In this document: positions 1-9,949 of the stretch, one piece after another | How the letters are laid out: each line of letters begins with the position of its first letter | How positions within the stretch are numbered: position 1 is the first letter of the stretch | Origin: Cudoniella acicularis | Taxonomy: Eukaryota > Ascomycota > Leotiomycetes > Helotiales > Helotiaceae | Length of the DNA: 41,681 bases | Assembly: GCA_013054445.1 (NCBI GenBank) | Contig: JAAMPI010000360.1 | Coordinates: 1-41,681 of the forward strand | Direction: 5' to 3' | Translations under genes and position numbers: made by a program | Notes under the pieces: model-generated | Databases searched by the model: none | Told to the model about the DNA's origin: nothing | What the model saw: the letters and a program-made list of their open reading frames with translations, nothing else

Positions 1-778
1 CCACGACCTCTACTATAGCCTCGAGACCCGAATGGTTGAAGTGACTCGGCTGAAGGCGACACGGCCGACAATGGACCATCTCTTGAGCCTCGGCGAGCAC
101 GATCTAAATCTAAAGCAGATGGTCCCTCTCTGCTATCCCGGGTATCGCGCGTGCCGTAATTGGGTGAGCGTCCTCTTCCTTGGGGGGGATGAAGGTCTGC
201 GGCCTCTAAAGCTGTCCCGATTATCTCGATCCCATCTATCTCTGTCTCGACTCCTGTCGTCGCGAAATGGCGGTGGACCTCTGTCATCTCTCCTATCTCG
301 ATCTCTATACTCTCTATCGGCATCACGACCCCGGTCTCTGCTATCATCTCGCCAGCCTCGTCCTCTACCTCGACCGCGACCACGAAAATCTCCTCGAAAC
401 CCAGAGTCCGCTCTAAAATCAGAAGTGTAATTTGAAGCCCTGGGGCCTGTTGGAGCATCGATCAAGCCTTTCGGTCCTCTGGGTGGCTCCCGGGGTGGGA
501 AATCTCGAGACGATTCGCGACTCGTAGGCTCTCTAAATAATTCTCTATTGGATGCGAAAGCATTGTGATTTGGTCTCGTATCCGATATTGATCTGCGTCG
601 TTCGCCACCTCGAAAAGCTCCTCCTCTATACTGGTCGGAGTCCCGCGGGTCGTTATATCGTCCTGGTGATCTATCTCGTGGAGATCGTCGAGACTCGCCC
701 GTGTCATATCCTTGATTTCGCGACGCCCTATAACGATGTTAGCGTAAGAGGTGAAAAAATAGGCCACGACGCTCACAT
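1..778 (-). CDS. SNT1-like SANT/Myb corepressor, N-terminal part (partial, frameshifted)
   Basis: This minus-strand gene runs off the left edge. One frame stays open from 727 down to about 182 and encodes a disordered Arg/Asp/Gly-rich segment, including an RGRGRGRGRG tract and REPPRGPKGLIDAPTGPRAS. It resembles, from memory, the N-terminus of fungal SNT1-like proteins, SANT-domain subunits of the Set3 histone deacetylase complex. The SANT domains would lie outside the window, so the identity is tentative. An intron at 728-776 (donor GTGAGC, branch GCTAAC, acceptor TATAG) precedes this exon. Splicing joins AT (778-777) to G (727), giving Met-Ala-Ser-Arg-Asn-Gln. No other in-frame Met occurs in the visible part. 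At the G7 run 182-188 (C7 on the coding strand) the frame breaks. One base fewer restores continuous coding to position 1, beginning GRGRSPNYGTRDTRDSRE. I read this as a +1 insertion, either an error or a mutation. Confidence 0.6.
728..776 (-). other. Intron splitting the SNT1-like start codon
   Basis: A 49-nt intron on the minus strand has donor GTGAGC, branch GCTAAC and acceptor TATAG. The codon phase of the downstream exon requires two bases from the upstream exon. These are A and T, so the joined codon is ATG. A TGA lies directly upstream in frame, which is consistent with a leader exon that is otherwise non-coding. Confidence 0.55.
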
Positions 779-780
779 TC

Positions 781-1159
781 ATGATGGTGGGCAATGGCCC
801 CTATGAACAGCGAAAGAAGTTCTGGGTGGATGACGCCAAAGTAATGAATCGCGAAAGCTTGTGCAACAGTAACCCCACGCCCACAGTCTATGATGCAGCG
901 GAAGAACGCATGCGATGACAGGCGGCCAAAGGTCCAAAGCTTGCTAAAAGTACAAGAACAGATGCAGAAGGCTGAGACCGTAAAGAATGTTTTGCCTCGA
1001 TCGACAATGCGTGCGATGGCGATAGAGTCCCCCGAATGGTATTGGCGGCGACGTCGAGGTGAAGGAAAGGTGGATGGATGAGGCTGTTGATGCTTCCGGT
1101 CCCAATCTCGAATCGAAGGGCTTGGCGCTAGTCTCGCTTAAGCAAAGTGGCAAGGATTA
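781..1159 (+). pseudogene. Small orphan reading frame broken by two +1 shifts
   Basis: Three consecutive plus-strand frames each look protein-like and abut one another. The first starts at ATG 781 and includes NPTPTVYDAAEERMR. The second, about 910-1045, includes VQEQMQKAETVKNVLPRS and ESPEWYW. The third, about 1045-1159, includes DVEVKERWMDEAVDASGPN and ends KQSGKD before a TAG. Removing one base near 913 and one near 1045 would give a single protein of about 125 residues rich in helix-forming residues. No splice sites explain the shifts. I do not recognise the family. Its ATG lies 2 nt from the split start codon of the divergent SNT1-like gene, so the two leaders must overlap. It could be a real gene with sequencing errors, a decayed gene, or chance. 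Confidence 0.35.
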
Positions 1160-1752
1160 GACTTGGGCTTCGGCTGTGTAAGGCTCAGCCGCCAGGTTAG
1201 GCTAAGCGCCCAGGGCGGCAATTGGGACTTCCAGGGTTCGGAGCTTTAAGAAATTTCCAAGCGACGTCTTCAACACGCCATGGGTTTTAGTTTTGAGCAG
1301 TACTTCAAATTCACCTCTAAAGCCGAAATCCATCTCCACGCATTCGATATCCAGCATTGAAAGTTAATGCTGGAGTACCCGAGGCTTGAGCTTGGCCCCC
1401 AGTATCACTCAATCACCAGAACCCTTGCCAGACCCCTGGAAGCCTGGAACCTGGAGTCCGTCCTGGAGATTTGAATCCCCTTATTGGTTTTCTGACATTT
1501 CCAGACAAGGCTAAACTTCTACTCCTAGCGCCCAGATTGGTGTTTTAAAGGACAAGTACATATGGGAGTAAAATTTGGTATCTGAAGCAAACATCAATGA
1601 AGCTGATCTTCTCAGCCCTGGTTCAGTATGATTTGCAGTGACTAAAGCTATTTTCAGTCCGGTAAATTCGAATTCAAGTGGCGATAACCCAAAGATCTTC
1701 TGTTATTGAAGCTTCTTCTCCTCATTCTGCTCTTTTCTTGAGAACCTTCATC
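1160..1752. other. Intergenic, upstream of deoxyhypusine synthase
   Basis: About 590 bp with no supported gene. It presumably holds the promoter and leader of the deoxyhypusine synthase gene. A CT-rich stretch lies just before its start (about 1700-1740). I saw no clear TATA box. Confidence 0.5.
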
Positions 1753-3157
1753 ATGGCATGTTCAGAACTTGGTCAAGGCGGGGCTCCCCCAACTTCTGTG
1801 ACGGACGCCGTTCTCGTCCAGTCTGGGGAAATGCCCGCCGGGTCCCAGAAAGTGGAAGAGCTAGATTTCAACAAGTTCGCCGGTCGAGACATCACAGCCA
1901 ATGATCTGTTGAGTGGCATGAATCATATGGGGTTCCAAGCAAGCTCCATAGGAGAAGCGGTTAGAATAATTAATGACATGGTAAGTTCTCGCCCTTCCTC
2001 AATTCTATTAATATGTCAGCATACCCATTGACTTCTGTCACATACACCAAAGTCAATCAAATGCTATCATCTGTTCTTCATCTCCAAATACCCTTTTATT
2101 TGCTTCCTACCATGACCTTTGTTCATCGTATCTTTTGAAGCATTTTAATCATCAATTATCGGACACCTGCTAACAACCCCCACCAGCGAGCATGGCGAGA
2201 TCCCGAAACCTCACAAAAAACTACCATATTCCTCGGTTATACAAGCAACCTAATCTCATCTGGACTCCGTGGCACCCTTCGTTACCTAGCCCAACATTCC
2301 CATGTCTCAGCCATCGTCACCACAGCCGGCGGGATCGAAGAAGACATCATCAAATGCCTCGCTCCAACCTACATCGGCTCTTTCAGCACATCAGGTGCCT
2401 CTCTCCGCTCTAAAGGCCTCAACAGAATCGGCAATTTGATCGTCCCAAACAACAACTACTGCCTTTTTGAAGACTGGGTGGTACCCATCCTAGATACCCT
2501 GCTCCAGGAACAAGAAGCCTCGAAATCCAACCCAGATCCAGAACAACACATCAATTGGACGCCCTCCAAAGTCATAGCTAGGTTGGGAAAGGAAATCAAC
2601 AATGAAGAAAGTGTTTTGTACTGGGCATACAAAAATAACATCCCCGTCTTCTGCCCGGCACTTACGGACGGTAGTCTGGGAGATATGCTCTACTTCCATA
2701 CCTTCAAAGCCTCACCTCTCCATCTAAGAATCGACATCGTGGAAGACATCCGGAAGATCAACACAATAGCTGTTCGAGCCAAGAGGGCAGGGATGATTAT
2801 TCTAGGTGGAGGAGTAATAAAGCACCATATCGCCAATGCATGCTTGATGAGGAACGGAGCTGAGAGTGCGGTGTATATCAATACAGCCCAAGAATTTGAT
2901 GGCAGCGATGCTGGAGCAAGACCTGATGAGGCTGTTAGTTGGGGAAAGATTAAGGTGGGGGCTGATAGCGTTAAGGTTTGTCATGTTCTCATTTCTCCTA
3001 TCACGCTACGAAAAGAGGGCATCTTAGCATTTTCGTCTATTGCGAGAAGTAACTGATCAAAAGAAAACAGGTCTATGTTGAGGCGACCGCCTGCTTCCCC
3101 CTTATAGTTGCTGCCACCTTCGCCAAAGACGCATGTAGTAGCACCCCATCTTTATGA
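1753..3157 (+). CDS. DYS1: Deoxyhypusine synthase
   Basis: The enzyme moves the aminobutyl group of spermidine to one lysine of translation factor eIF5A, using NAD; this is the first step of hypusine formation in the cytosol. Three exons are read: 1753-1980, 2187-2975 and 3071-3157, all with phase-0 junctions, giving 367 residues (yeast enzyme 387). The introns have GTAAGT...CACCAG and GTTTGT...AACAG borders. Family-typical blocks include [72 protein letters not shown] and [20 protein letters not shown]. The catalytic lysine, in [20 protein letters not shown], is about residue 330, matching Lys329 of the human enzyme by alignment from memory. The start is chosen because [10 protein letters not shown] leads into the conserved N-terminal region; an in-frame upstream opening at 1678 has no ATG. 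The gene appears intact. Confidence 0.95.
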
Positions 3158-3584
3158 TCCTAGGAAGAATCGTGAAGTTGGAAAATGATGAAGCATGCAA
3201 TGGAAAGGAAAAAGGCGTTGTCGAAAAAGAAAAGTCGTGGGCCCAAGAGCTTCCGTCTCAGAATCTACACTTGATAAACCCCGTATGTGTCTCCGTATTC
3301 TCGTTCGACACAATGAATTCACGACCACCATAACTCGCAGCACCCTCGATAAACAGTCCAGTTCCCCTCTTGCTCTGTGTCATGATGAATCTAGCAGATC
3401 CGAATAGAATAGCAAGGCATTGTTCGTTCGACCATCCATCAATGTATGTGCGTCGATAATCGTAATATAATGCGAAAGGAGATTTTTGTTAATGTAAAGA
3501 CGTTGATAAACCATCCAATTCTGCTCTCTTCAAGTGATCTGAAAGCCTTAGCGATCCAACACACGAGAACACGCAAGAGCTCTA
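3158..3584. other. Intergenic between convergent genes
   Basis: This stretch lies between the ends of deoxyhypusine synthase and the broken minus-strand gene at 3585-4131. It is likely 3' untranslated sequence for both. No supported coding region. Confidence 0.5.
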
Positions 3585-4131
3585 TTAAAACTCGTCATCG
3601 CCGTCCTCTCCAGTATTTTCTGGCGCGAGTTCTTGAGATTCTTGAAGAACGGAATCCAGAGCCTCTTGCTCTGTGGCGTATTGGCCTCACAAGCCCTCCC
3701 CATCCACTGCGTGCTCCCTCATTTCTTCATCGTGCTCTTCGTACTCCGGTTGATGTTGTTTATCGCCACTTTTCTCCGGTATTTTCTACTGCAGCCGCTG
3801 GCATCGAATTGGAAAAGCTAATGCCAAAAGGGCTTTTCATCGATTTAGAAGATGGACGTACCTCTTCTGATGAAGGAGTCTGAGACCCTAACACCTTCTC
3901 CTCGACCTAGTTGCCCATCATGGTGGTGGTAGTTGGGTCGACGTAGGAGGGGAAGACGAAGGGAGGGAGGGAGGTGAGGAAGTTGGTGAGGGGATTGGTT
4001 TGGTGGAGGAGACGGCGACGGTGATAGAGTCTGTGAGAGTGTTGGGCTGGTAGAGCGAGAATAGGACAGCAACAAGAGCAAATTTGTTGGTGTGGTTGGG
4101 AAGAAAAGAGGAAGAGAGTGAAGAAATTCAT
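3585..4131 (-). pseudogene. Small acidic-tail gene with in-frame stops
   Basis: Minus-strand sequence that reads as protein but is interrupted. The start (ATG at 4131) gives a hydrophobic N-terminus (MNFFTLFLFSS) followed by Pro/Ser/Thr-rich sequence. It reaches a TAG near 3913, after TTTTMMGN. In the same frame coding resumes as VEEKVLGSQTPSSEE, then an intron (GTACGT donor, CAGTAG acceptor). An acidic stretch follows (PEYEEHDEEMREHAVDGEG), then a TGA. The same frame goes on as QYATEQEALDSVLQESQELA and GEDGDDEF to a TAA at 3585-3587. Both internal stops are one C-to-T change from a sense codon (CAG to TAG, CGA to TGA). The TAG could instead be part of an intron acceptor (CAACTAG), but no good donor is visible. 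The family is not recognised. Confidence 0.4.
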
Positions 4132-6095
4132 GTTGTGCGTGGGGAAAAATTAACTAAGGGGGGAACAGTCCCCCGATTGTTCGGGTTGACTTCGAATAGA
4201 TTTCGGATTGCGGCTGGTCAGAAATTTCACTTGGAGAAGAAGTGTCAAAGGTAAGAAGAACGTCAAATCCTCATTCTACCCACGGTATTTAATGCAGTAG
4301 TTCATCTGTTCACTGTTGTTCTTGTTAAGTTATAGGGATAAAGCTGATTTATTAGTTGATCTAGGAAAAATTTTTGGCTTTGAGATTGTTTTGTGAAGAT
4401 CTGCTCTTGTCTCTGGCAATGCAAGATGTGAAGAAGGTGGGACTGGTGAGATTTCAATGGGTGCAATCTATGGAGGGGTCGCGTATCTGTTAAGTGTTGT
4501 GGTTATCAAGTCAAGTATGCAGGTGTTCGTGGAGTTGATTTCACAGGTCTGACCTTTGAGACATTTGCACAGTTACGTAACTTCAGCGAGTAGCATTCAC
4601 CAAAGATGTACCACACACCAGCGGTACTCACACTGAAAAGAATACTCAGAGTAGGAGAAAAAACTCTACCCTGCTACCCGTTTTCCACCATCACTTCAAG
4701 GGCCTACGAAGGCAGGAGACTCAAACAAGGAGATGACAAGAAAACTCTATTACCAACAAAATTTAGTTAAGAATGGAATGAAGAGTCGATAGAAATAATG
4801 CAAGTATTAAGGTTGGTGGAATATCGTTTCTGAATAGTGTTGTGGTAGCTAACAAAAACGTACAGGCTAAGTGTGACTTTGGCTCAGATTTCAAGTTGCT
4901 TTTCTAGCAAGTTTTCTACAGTAGGTTTTTCCTACCGGAAAACGTCACTGCACTTGCTGAACAGATGACAGAGGTTATTGTTCCCAGTTCTAAAGGTATT
5001 TTGTAACAATGAGGGCCTTAAATATTCTGTCTAAAAGAGGAGGAACTGCACACCCTTTGCCAATCCCTCCCCGTCTTTGGGTACAAGCCAGAAAATCCAG
5101 TCACTGTTCCCACCTAAATATCGACACTCCTAAATTTGCAAGTGTTCCCCTGCTGATTCCTGAATATCCGTAAACATGGACTGATACGCTTTTTTGTTTC
5201 GCAGATCTTGTGGGCAGTAGATCGAGGTACTGTGCGTGGGCTTAGCTTTTCCACTTCCACTTGCACAACAGATTCGTCTTGAGATGAATTACATGACGAT
5301 TGATTGAGTTGTCGGTGGGAGTTTTGAGCCGGCTGGATGCGATACTGCACCAGCTGCTTTGCCAACGTATCGGAAATCTCTCGCAGCTCGCTCCTTGACT
5401 AATTCGCTCCTAATCGATAATTGTCCGTATTCGTTTATATTCCCGCTGAATATCCTTCCGCCAAACTCTATCTCGTCCGTGTTGCATTCGCAGATGACCT
5501 TTCGCAGGCCTTCGGAAATTTGGACTTGTCAAGGTTAGCGTTCGTGCATTCACCTTGGGGGAAGTTTTCGCTGGCCAACTTTACAGAGGTCGAAGCATAC
5601 ATGCGAAACACACAGTGGATGAGAATCGAATTCGAATGGTTGTCAAAAGAATATCAAGGAAAAATATGTTCAATAGAGTCCGCTGATTCGGGATGGTCTA
5701 TCTATTTACAAAAATGGATGCACTTCCGACCTCAACCCGAAAAAGAAGGCGCCTCCGAATCCATATCCCAACGATTCCCTCAAAAACTGATCGCTCTAAC
5801 CTGTTTTATTGGTGTTCGCTCTGGTATAGATTTTGTTTTTAATACGGTTGCATATTCTGTGACTGCCGGATATCGATTATTTTTCGCATTTTGTCAGGCT
5901 CGAAGGTACGGGGCATAAAACTGAGGATGTTGCAGATCGGATACTCGACTGAAATCAAAAAAGTCGAAATCAACACCCGCAATTCTCTAAAATCAATGCT
6001 CCATTACGCCGTGGTGTGCGCTGCGATCCGGCGAAGGTTTTCGATTAACCACCAAGGCTGGCCAGGACTCTCGCTGCCTCCGTGTGAACCATTTC
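4132..6095. other. Long intergenic stretch without supported genes
   Basis: Nearly 2 kb. A plus-strand frame at 5421-5918 is open for about 165 codons, but its first ATG comes only at about 5601. No family resemblance or splice pattern supports it. A minus-strand open stretch at 5114-5365 is equally unsupported. Confidence 0.45.
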
Positions 6096-7201
6096 TTAAG
6101 TACCGTTCTGCTTAGGCTGCTGAGAATCTTGGCTGTCTTGTGCAAATTCTAATGCGATTAGCGCAGCATTCGGATTTGCCCTTGGCAGTTTAGTAAAGCC
6201 TTGGTTCAGCAAGTTGATCTGAGGTCTGCTATCCACCAAATCGGATGGAGCGGGTGGAGTAAAGTATCCAACTGCCGCAAGACTGTTATTTGTTGCTCTT
6301 CTCACGTTTCGCTCAACAGAGCTCGGTGGAGAAACGCTTCGATGAGGAGGCTTCCCAGGTCCTGATAGTGAAAAGGTTAGATTATAAGCATCAAGTCTTG
6401 CTCGTCCCTTATTTTGATGGCGAATTTCGCGGTCCGTTGGACGAATCAGCTGGATTTTTCGCTCAAGCTCTTCGTCTAATTGCGGGTAATCCTCTAAAGC
6501 AAGGCCGTATTTTGGTTCTCCAAGCGGCTCAATGTTGCTCCATGGAAGGCCTCTAAGATGTTCAAAAGGGCGAGGCTCAAGTCTTTCCACTTCTTCATTT
6601 TTCTTGTTCAGTCTACTCGGATCTCTACTATGGCTATTGTGATCGAGAGACGGATCAGAACGCCGAAGATCATGCCTCCTTAAGCCCGCGTTTTCTCTGT
6701 TTAATTTTATTAAATCTCTGTTGGCATAATCGAGGATGGGTCAAACCTTCGAGGTCTGCGCCTCTCCGCTCTCGCTCTTCCTCTGTTCGATCCCGTCGAG
6801 CGTCTGTTGGGGCGATTTTGATTGAGAATTTGGCTGGAGTTTCGACGTTGAGATCTCTCCATGCTCTCACTTGTCCCGTTTAATCCCTCCGAATTTCTGT
6901 TAGGGTGATTGTGGTTGAAAGACAGGGGAGAAATTCGGGGTTCATGTCTGCTGAACACTACCAAACCTCCATCAGAATGATTCGAAACTGGGTCATAACT
7001 TCTCGGTTCTGGAGGGCGGCAATGAGTGCTTGGGTTTGATTCAATCTGGCAAGGACCGTTTCTCAGATAATGGTCAGGAAAGGTAGAAGCGAAGGGTGGC
7101 AGGCTTTGGGAATTTTGGCGATTGCTCTGTGTATCAAGATCATTGTGAACGGTACGTCTCGAATTTTGTTGGTGCGAAAATGGACCCTGTGGGATTTCCA
7201 T
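6096..7201 (-). CDS. Arg/Asn-rich protein with ~30-residue repeats (frameshifted)
   Basis: Not recognised. The first in-frame ATG is at 7201 (MEIPQGPFSHQQNSRRTV). The frame continues to RRPRRFDPSS near 6735 and would then stop within a few codons. In another frame coding continues at once as LDYANRDLIKLNRENAGLRR, then LRRSDPSLDHNSHSRD, and reaches the 3' open segment ending SQQPKQNGT at 6096. One missing base (or two extra) near 6733-6739 explains this. No splice sites fit. The corrected protein would be about 367 residues, polar and probably disordered. The middle holds at least four degenerate repeats of about 30 residues: HPNRNSEGLNG..., RPNRRSTGSNR..., YANRDLIKLNR... and SHSRDPSRLNK.... 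They end in variants of R-x-D-P-S. The repeat pattern runs across the break, which supports joining the frames. The C-terminal third is non-repetitive. Confidence 0.55.
6360..6960 (-). repeat. Degenerate coding repeats of about 90 bp
   Basis: Each copy contains a variant of CCAACAGA followed about 20 nt later by an AAACRGR-like block. Copies begin near 6915, 6825, 6735 and 6645 on the minus strand (positions approximate). They encode the 30-residue repeats of the host gene. Confidence 0.45.
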
Positions 7202-8332
7202 TTTAGCAATCAGGACGCATACCGAACACGGGAAAATCTGAAAAGGCGCTGCGACTTGGGCTGACGGGTTTGTAGGGGCTTTTTGGTGCGAGTACTTGAT
7301 GGCATAAATACAATAAGGCAAAGGTTTCCACCCGAAACAGACAGAACTCGAAGTTTCGAGTCAGTCTCCTGGGGAAAATAATATTTCTTGAATTTCAGGC
7401 AGGTGGTTATTTTGTTTTTACTTTTAGGTCGCTTTCAAAAGTTTGGCTCTATGCTACTTCTGATGTAATAAATGGGTATTATTTTGGAAGGGACTTGCCT
7501 ACTTTAGCACTTTAGTCAAGTCAAGCGCGTGAAACTTTGTTAGTCTTCCTCCATATCATGGTGCCGAGTATCTGGCCAAAGTTACTAGTGCCGACTCCGA
7601 AAACTTGGATGCCAAAAGTTTGGAGGAGGGTTGGAAGGAAAGAGCTGCCCGGAGCGGCGCGTACAGTAAATGAGAGGGAAAGAGGAAGTGGCATGAAACT
7701 TTTGCAATATCATGTTCAACTTCAGCTTCTGGAAATCTGCACATTTGAATGTTCCACTTGAAAGGGACTTTACTGTTAACTTAGCTCCTGCACTATATGG
7801 GCTCCCACCAAACCGAACCAATTGCCTGACCGGGTTTTCTCTCACGAAAGAAGTAGGGGCACTCCAAAAAGGTCTAGCTAAAAATTGGAAAGACGAGGCT
7901 AAGGTGTTATTATGATCTTGGTCTCTAAAATTGCGAGTAATTTGTAGATGTGTTTATGAGACTTCTATCTCTGAACACGCCAAGTAAAATTAATTGGCTT
8001 AGTGAGAGACATTAAAAGAGATCTTAGCAATGACAGTAGAGCAAACCCACCACCAAACAAGATTTTAGTTCTTAGTTCAAATTGTACAAGAATAATTGCA
8101 CAAGACCCAGAATACTCTTTAAAAGAGCCAAAATCCGTTTCGAGTGTGGTCTCTACCAAACACGAAGCCTGACACGTGACCTGGCGTCGAGCAAGCTCTT
8201 TGGCCAATCAGCGCCCGCGACAAATTTTGGCGACTGGGTATCGACAACCTCATTCTTCGCTCTGTCAGCAACACCTGTCAAATAAAAGAGCCTCATTCAT
8301 TTGTTGGCCTTTCACCACACGTTTCGTTCGCC
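7202..8332. other. Divergent intergenic region
   Basis: About 1.1 kb between the divergent repeat-protein gene and CWC27. It must hold both promoters. Short open frames here are uncharacteristic and were discarded. Confidence 0.5.
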
Positions 8333-9949
8333 ATGTCATCCCTCTACAATCTCGAACCTCAACCCACAGCGAGTTGTGTCCTGCACACCACCGGCGGGGA
8401 CATCTCGCTCGAGCTCTGGGCGCAACAAGTACCCCTCACCTGCCGCAATTTCCTACAACACTGTCTCGATGGCTACTACGATAATACGATATTCCACCGC
8501 CTAGTTCCGGGCTTTATATTGCAGGGTGGTGACCCAACGGGAACGGGAAATGGAGGGGAGAGTATCTACGATGGAGGCGCATATTCTGAAGCTCGCGAGC
8601 TGGGGGGAATATGGCCAATGGAAGATCGCCATGGCAAAAATGCTGGAACAAGAGGGGTGGGTTTCAAAGACGAGTGGCATTCAAGAATAAAATATAATCG
8701 ACGAGGATTACTAGGTATGGCGAACGACGGGACGGAGAACTCGAATGGAAGCCAGTTTTTCCTGACCCTCGATAATACACCGGAGTTGCAAGGCAAAAAT
8801 ACTTTATTTGGACGGGTGGAGGGCGAGACAATTTACAATGTTGCTCGGATGGGGGAGATGGAGGTCGGGGAGGGAGAGAGGCCGCTTTATCCTGTTAAAA
8901 TTACGAGTGTGGAGGTTCTGGTTAATCCCTTTAAGGATATGGTAAAAAGGACTAGGACTGTGCCTGCTGTGGAGAAAGAGGGAACGAAGGACAAAAAGAA
9001 GAAAAGGAAAGCGGGGAAGCAATTATTGAGTTTTGGGGGTGATGAAGGGGATGACGAGGTCCAACCTGCGATCAAGAAGGCAAAATTTGATTCTAGGATT
9101 GTCATGGATGATGAGGAAGCCGCTCCCGCTCCAATCACTGCACCAAAAGCCAAGGAGACTCCCAAGAAGAAAATCACAAAACCAGTATCAGTCGAATCAT
9201 CACCAGAACCAACTCCCTCACCAAAAGTCCTTCCAAACCGGGCAGCGAAAACCGAAATACGAGACATTTCTTCGTCACCTGAACCGGTGCAAAAGGTTTC
9301 TTCGCTTCTGGATCGAACCAATGCCCAAATTGCAGAGCTGAAAGCTTCTATGAAACGCAATATCACAGCCGCACCAGCTGAGGAGAAGAAGAAATCTGTT
9401 TTGGAGCAGATGATACCTAAAACGTCAGTACGAGGCAGAAAGCGGCATCCAGACGGCAACGCCCCTTCAAAGGATGATTTACGCGCATTGGATATTCTAA
9501 AGGCTTTTCGGTCAAAGCTAGATCAGGCGCCACCAGAAAAAGAACCCTTAAAAGCCTCTCCTCCACCGGAAGAAGCAGAAGATAAAGGCAAAGGGGCTGA
9601 CGACGATGAAGCCGCTCTTTGCGATCTACATTTTATTGCAGATTGCCAGTCATGCAAGAAATGGGATGCGCACGATGAGGGAGAGAAAGAAGAGGATGAT
9701 GACGGAATCGGATGGATGTCCCATGCGCTTTCCTTCAAGGAGGATAAGTTGGGTAAAGATTTGAGCTACAGGAAAAAGGCAGAGGATGAACTGGTAGTCA
9801 TTGACCCTAGGGAGAAAGCCAGGACTTTGAAGGAGGAGAAGAAAGCGCAAAGAGATGCGAGGAGCGGTGGGTCAGGAAGGGAATGGGATAAGATGAAGAA
9901 CGAGAAATTGGCTAGGTCATCTGCTTTGGCTGGGAGGGGTGCAAAATAG
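8333..9949 (+). CDS. CWC27: Spliceosomal cyclophilin-like protein CWC27
   Basis: A single-exon protein of 538 residues. CWC27 joins the activated spliceosome (Bact) with CWC22 and regulates splicing and exon-junction-complex loading in the nucleus. Residues about 10-195 form the cyclophilin fold, with FHRLVPGFILQGGDPTGTG (Arg56 equals the CypA catalytic Arg by family knowledge) and GSQFFLTLDNTPELQGKNTL. At the CypA Trp121 position there is Glu151, the change typical of CWC27 proteins, which are thought to be poor or inactive isomerases. Residues about 83-110 form an extra loop (SEARELGGIWPMEDRHGKN) before FKDEWHSRIKYNRRG. Residues 200-430 are a charged, disordered linker rich in Lys, Glu, Pro and Ser. 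The C-terminus (CDLHFIADCQSCKKWD, then GIGWMSHALSFKEDKLGKD) matches the conserved tail. The start is the first ATG and fits the family. Confidence 0.93.
   Translation: MSSLYNLEPQPTASCVLHTTGGDISLELWAQQVPLTCRNFLQHCLDGYYDNTIFHRLVPGFILQGGDPTGTGNGGESIYDGGAYSEARELGGIWPMEDRHGKNAGTRGVGFKDEWHSRIKYNRRGLLGMANDGTENSNGSQFFLTLDNTPELQGKNTLFGRVEGETIYNVARMGEMEVGEGERPLYPVKITSVEVLVNPFKDMVKRTRTVPAVEKEGTKDKKKKRKAGKQLLSFGGDEGDDEVQPAIKKAKFDSRIVMDDEEAAPAPITAPKAKETPKKKITKPVSVESSPEPTPSPKVLPNRAAKTEIRDISSSPEPVQKVSSLLDRTNAQIAELKASMKRNITAAPAEEKKKSVLEQMIPKTSVRGRKRHPDGNAPSKDDLRALDILKAFRSKLDQAPPEKEPLKASPPPEEAEDKGKGADDDEAALCDLHFIADCQSCKKWDAHDEGEKEEDDDGIGWMSHALSFKEDKLGKDLSYRKKAEDELVVIDPREKARTLKEEKKAQRDARSGGSGREWDKMKNEKLARSSALAGRGAK

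Noticed and set aside
5421..5918. Plus-strand open frame of about 165 codons
   Set aside because: It has no ATG until about 5601, no family resemblance and no splice support; its length is possible by chance.
7537..7915. Overlapping short frames on both strands before CWC27
   Set aside because: No conserved motifs, and mutual overlap in several frames suggests chance openings in promoter sequence.
8887..9459. 190-codon minus-strand frame inside CWC27
   Set aside because: It is a shadow of the charged linker of CWC27 (Ser-rich antisense of Lys/Glu codons).
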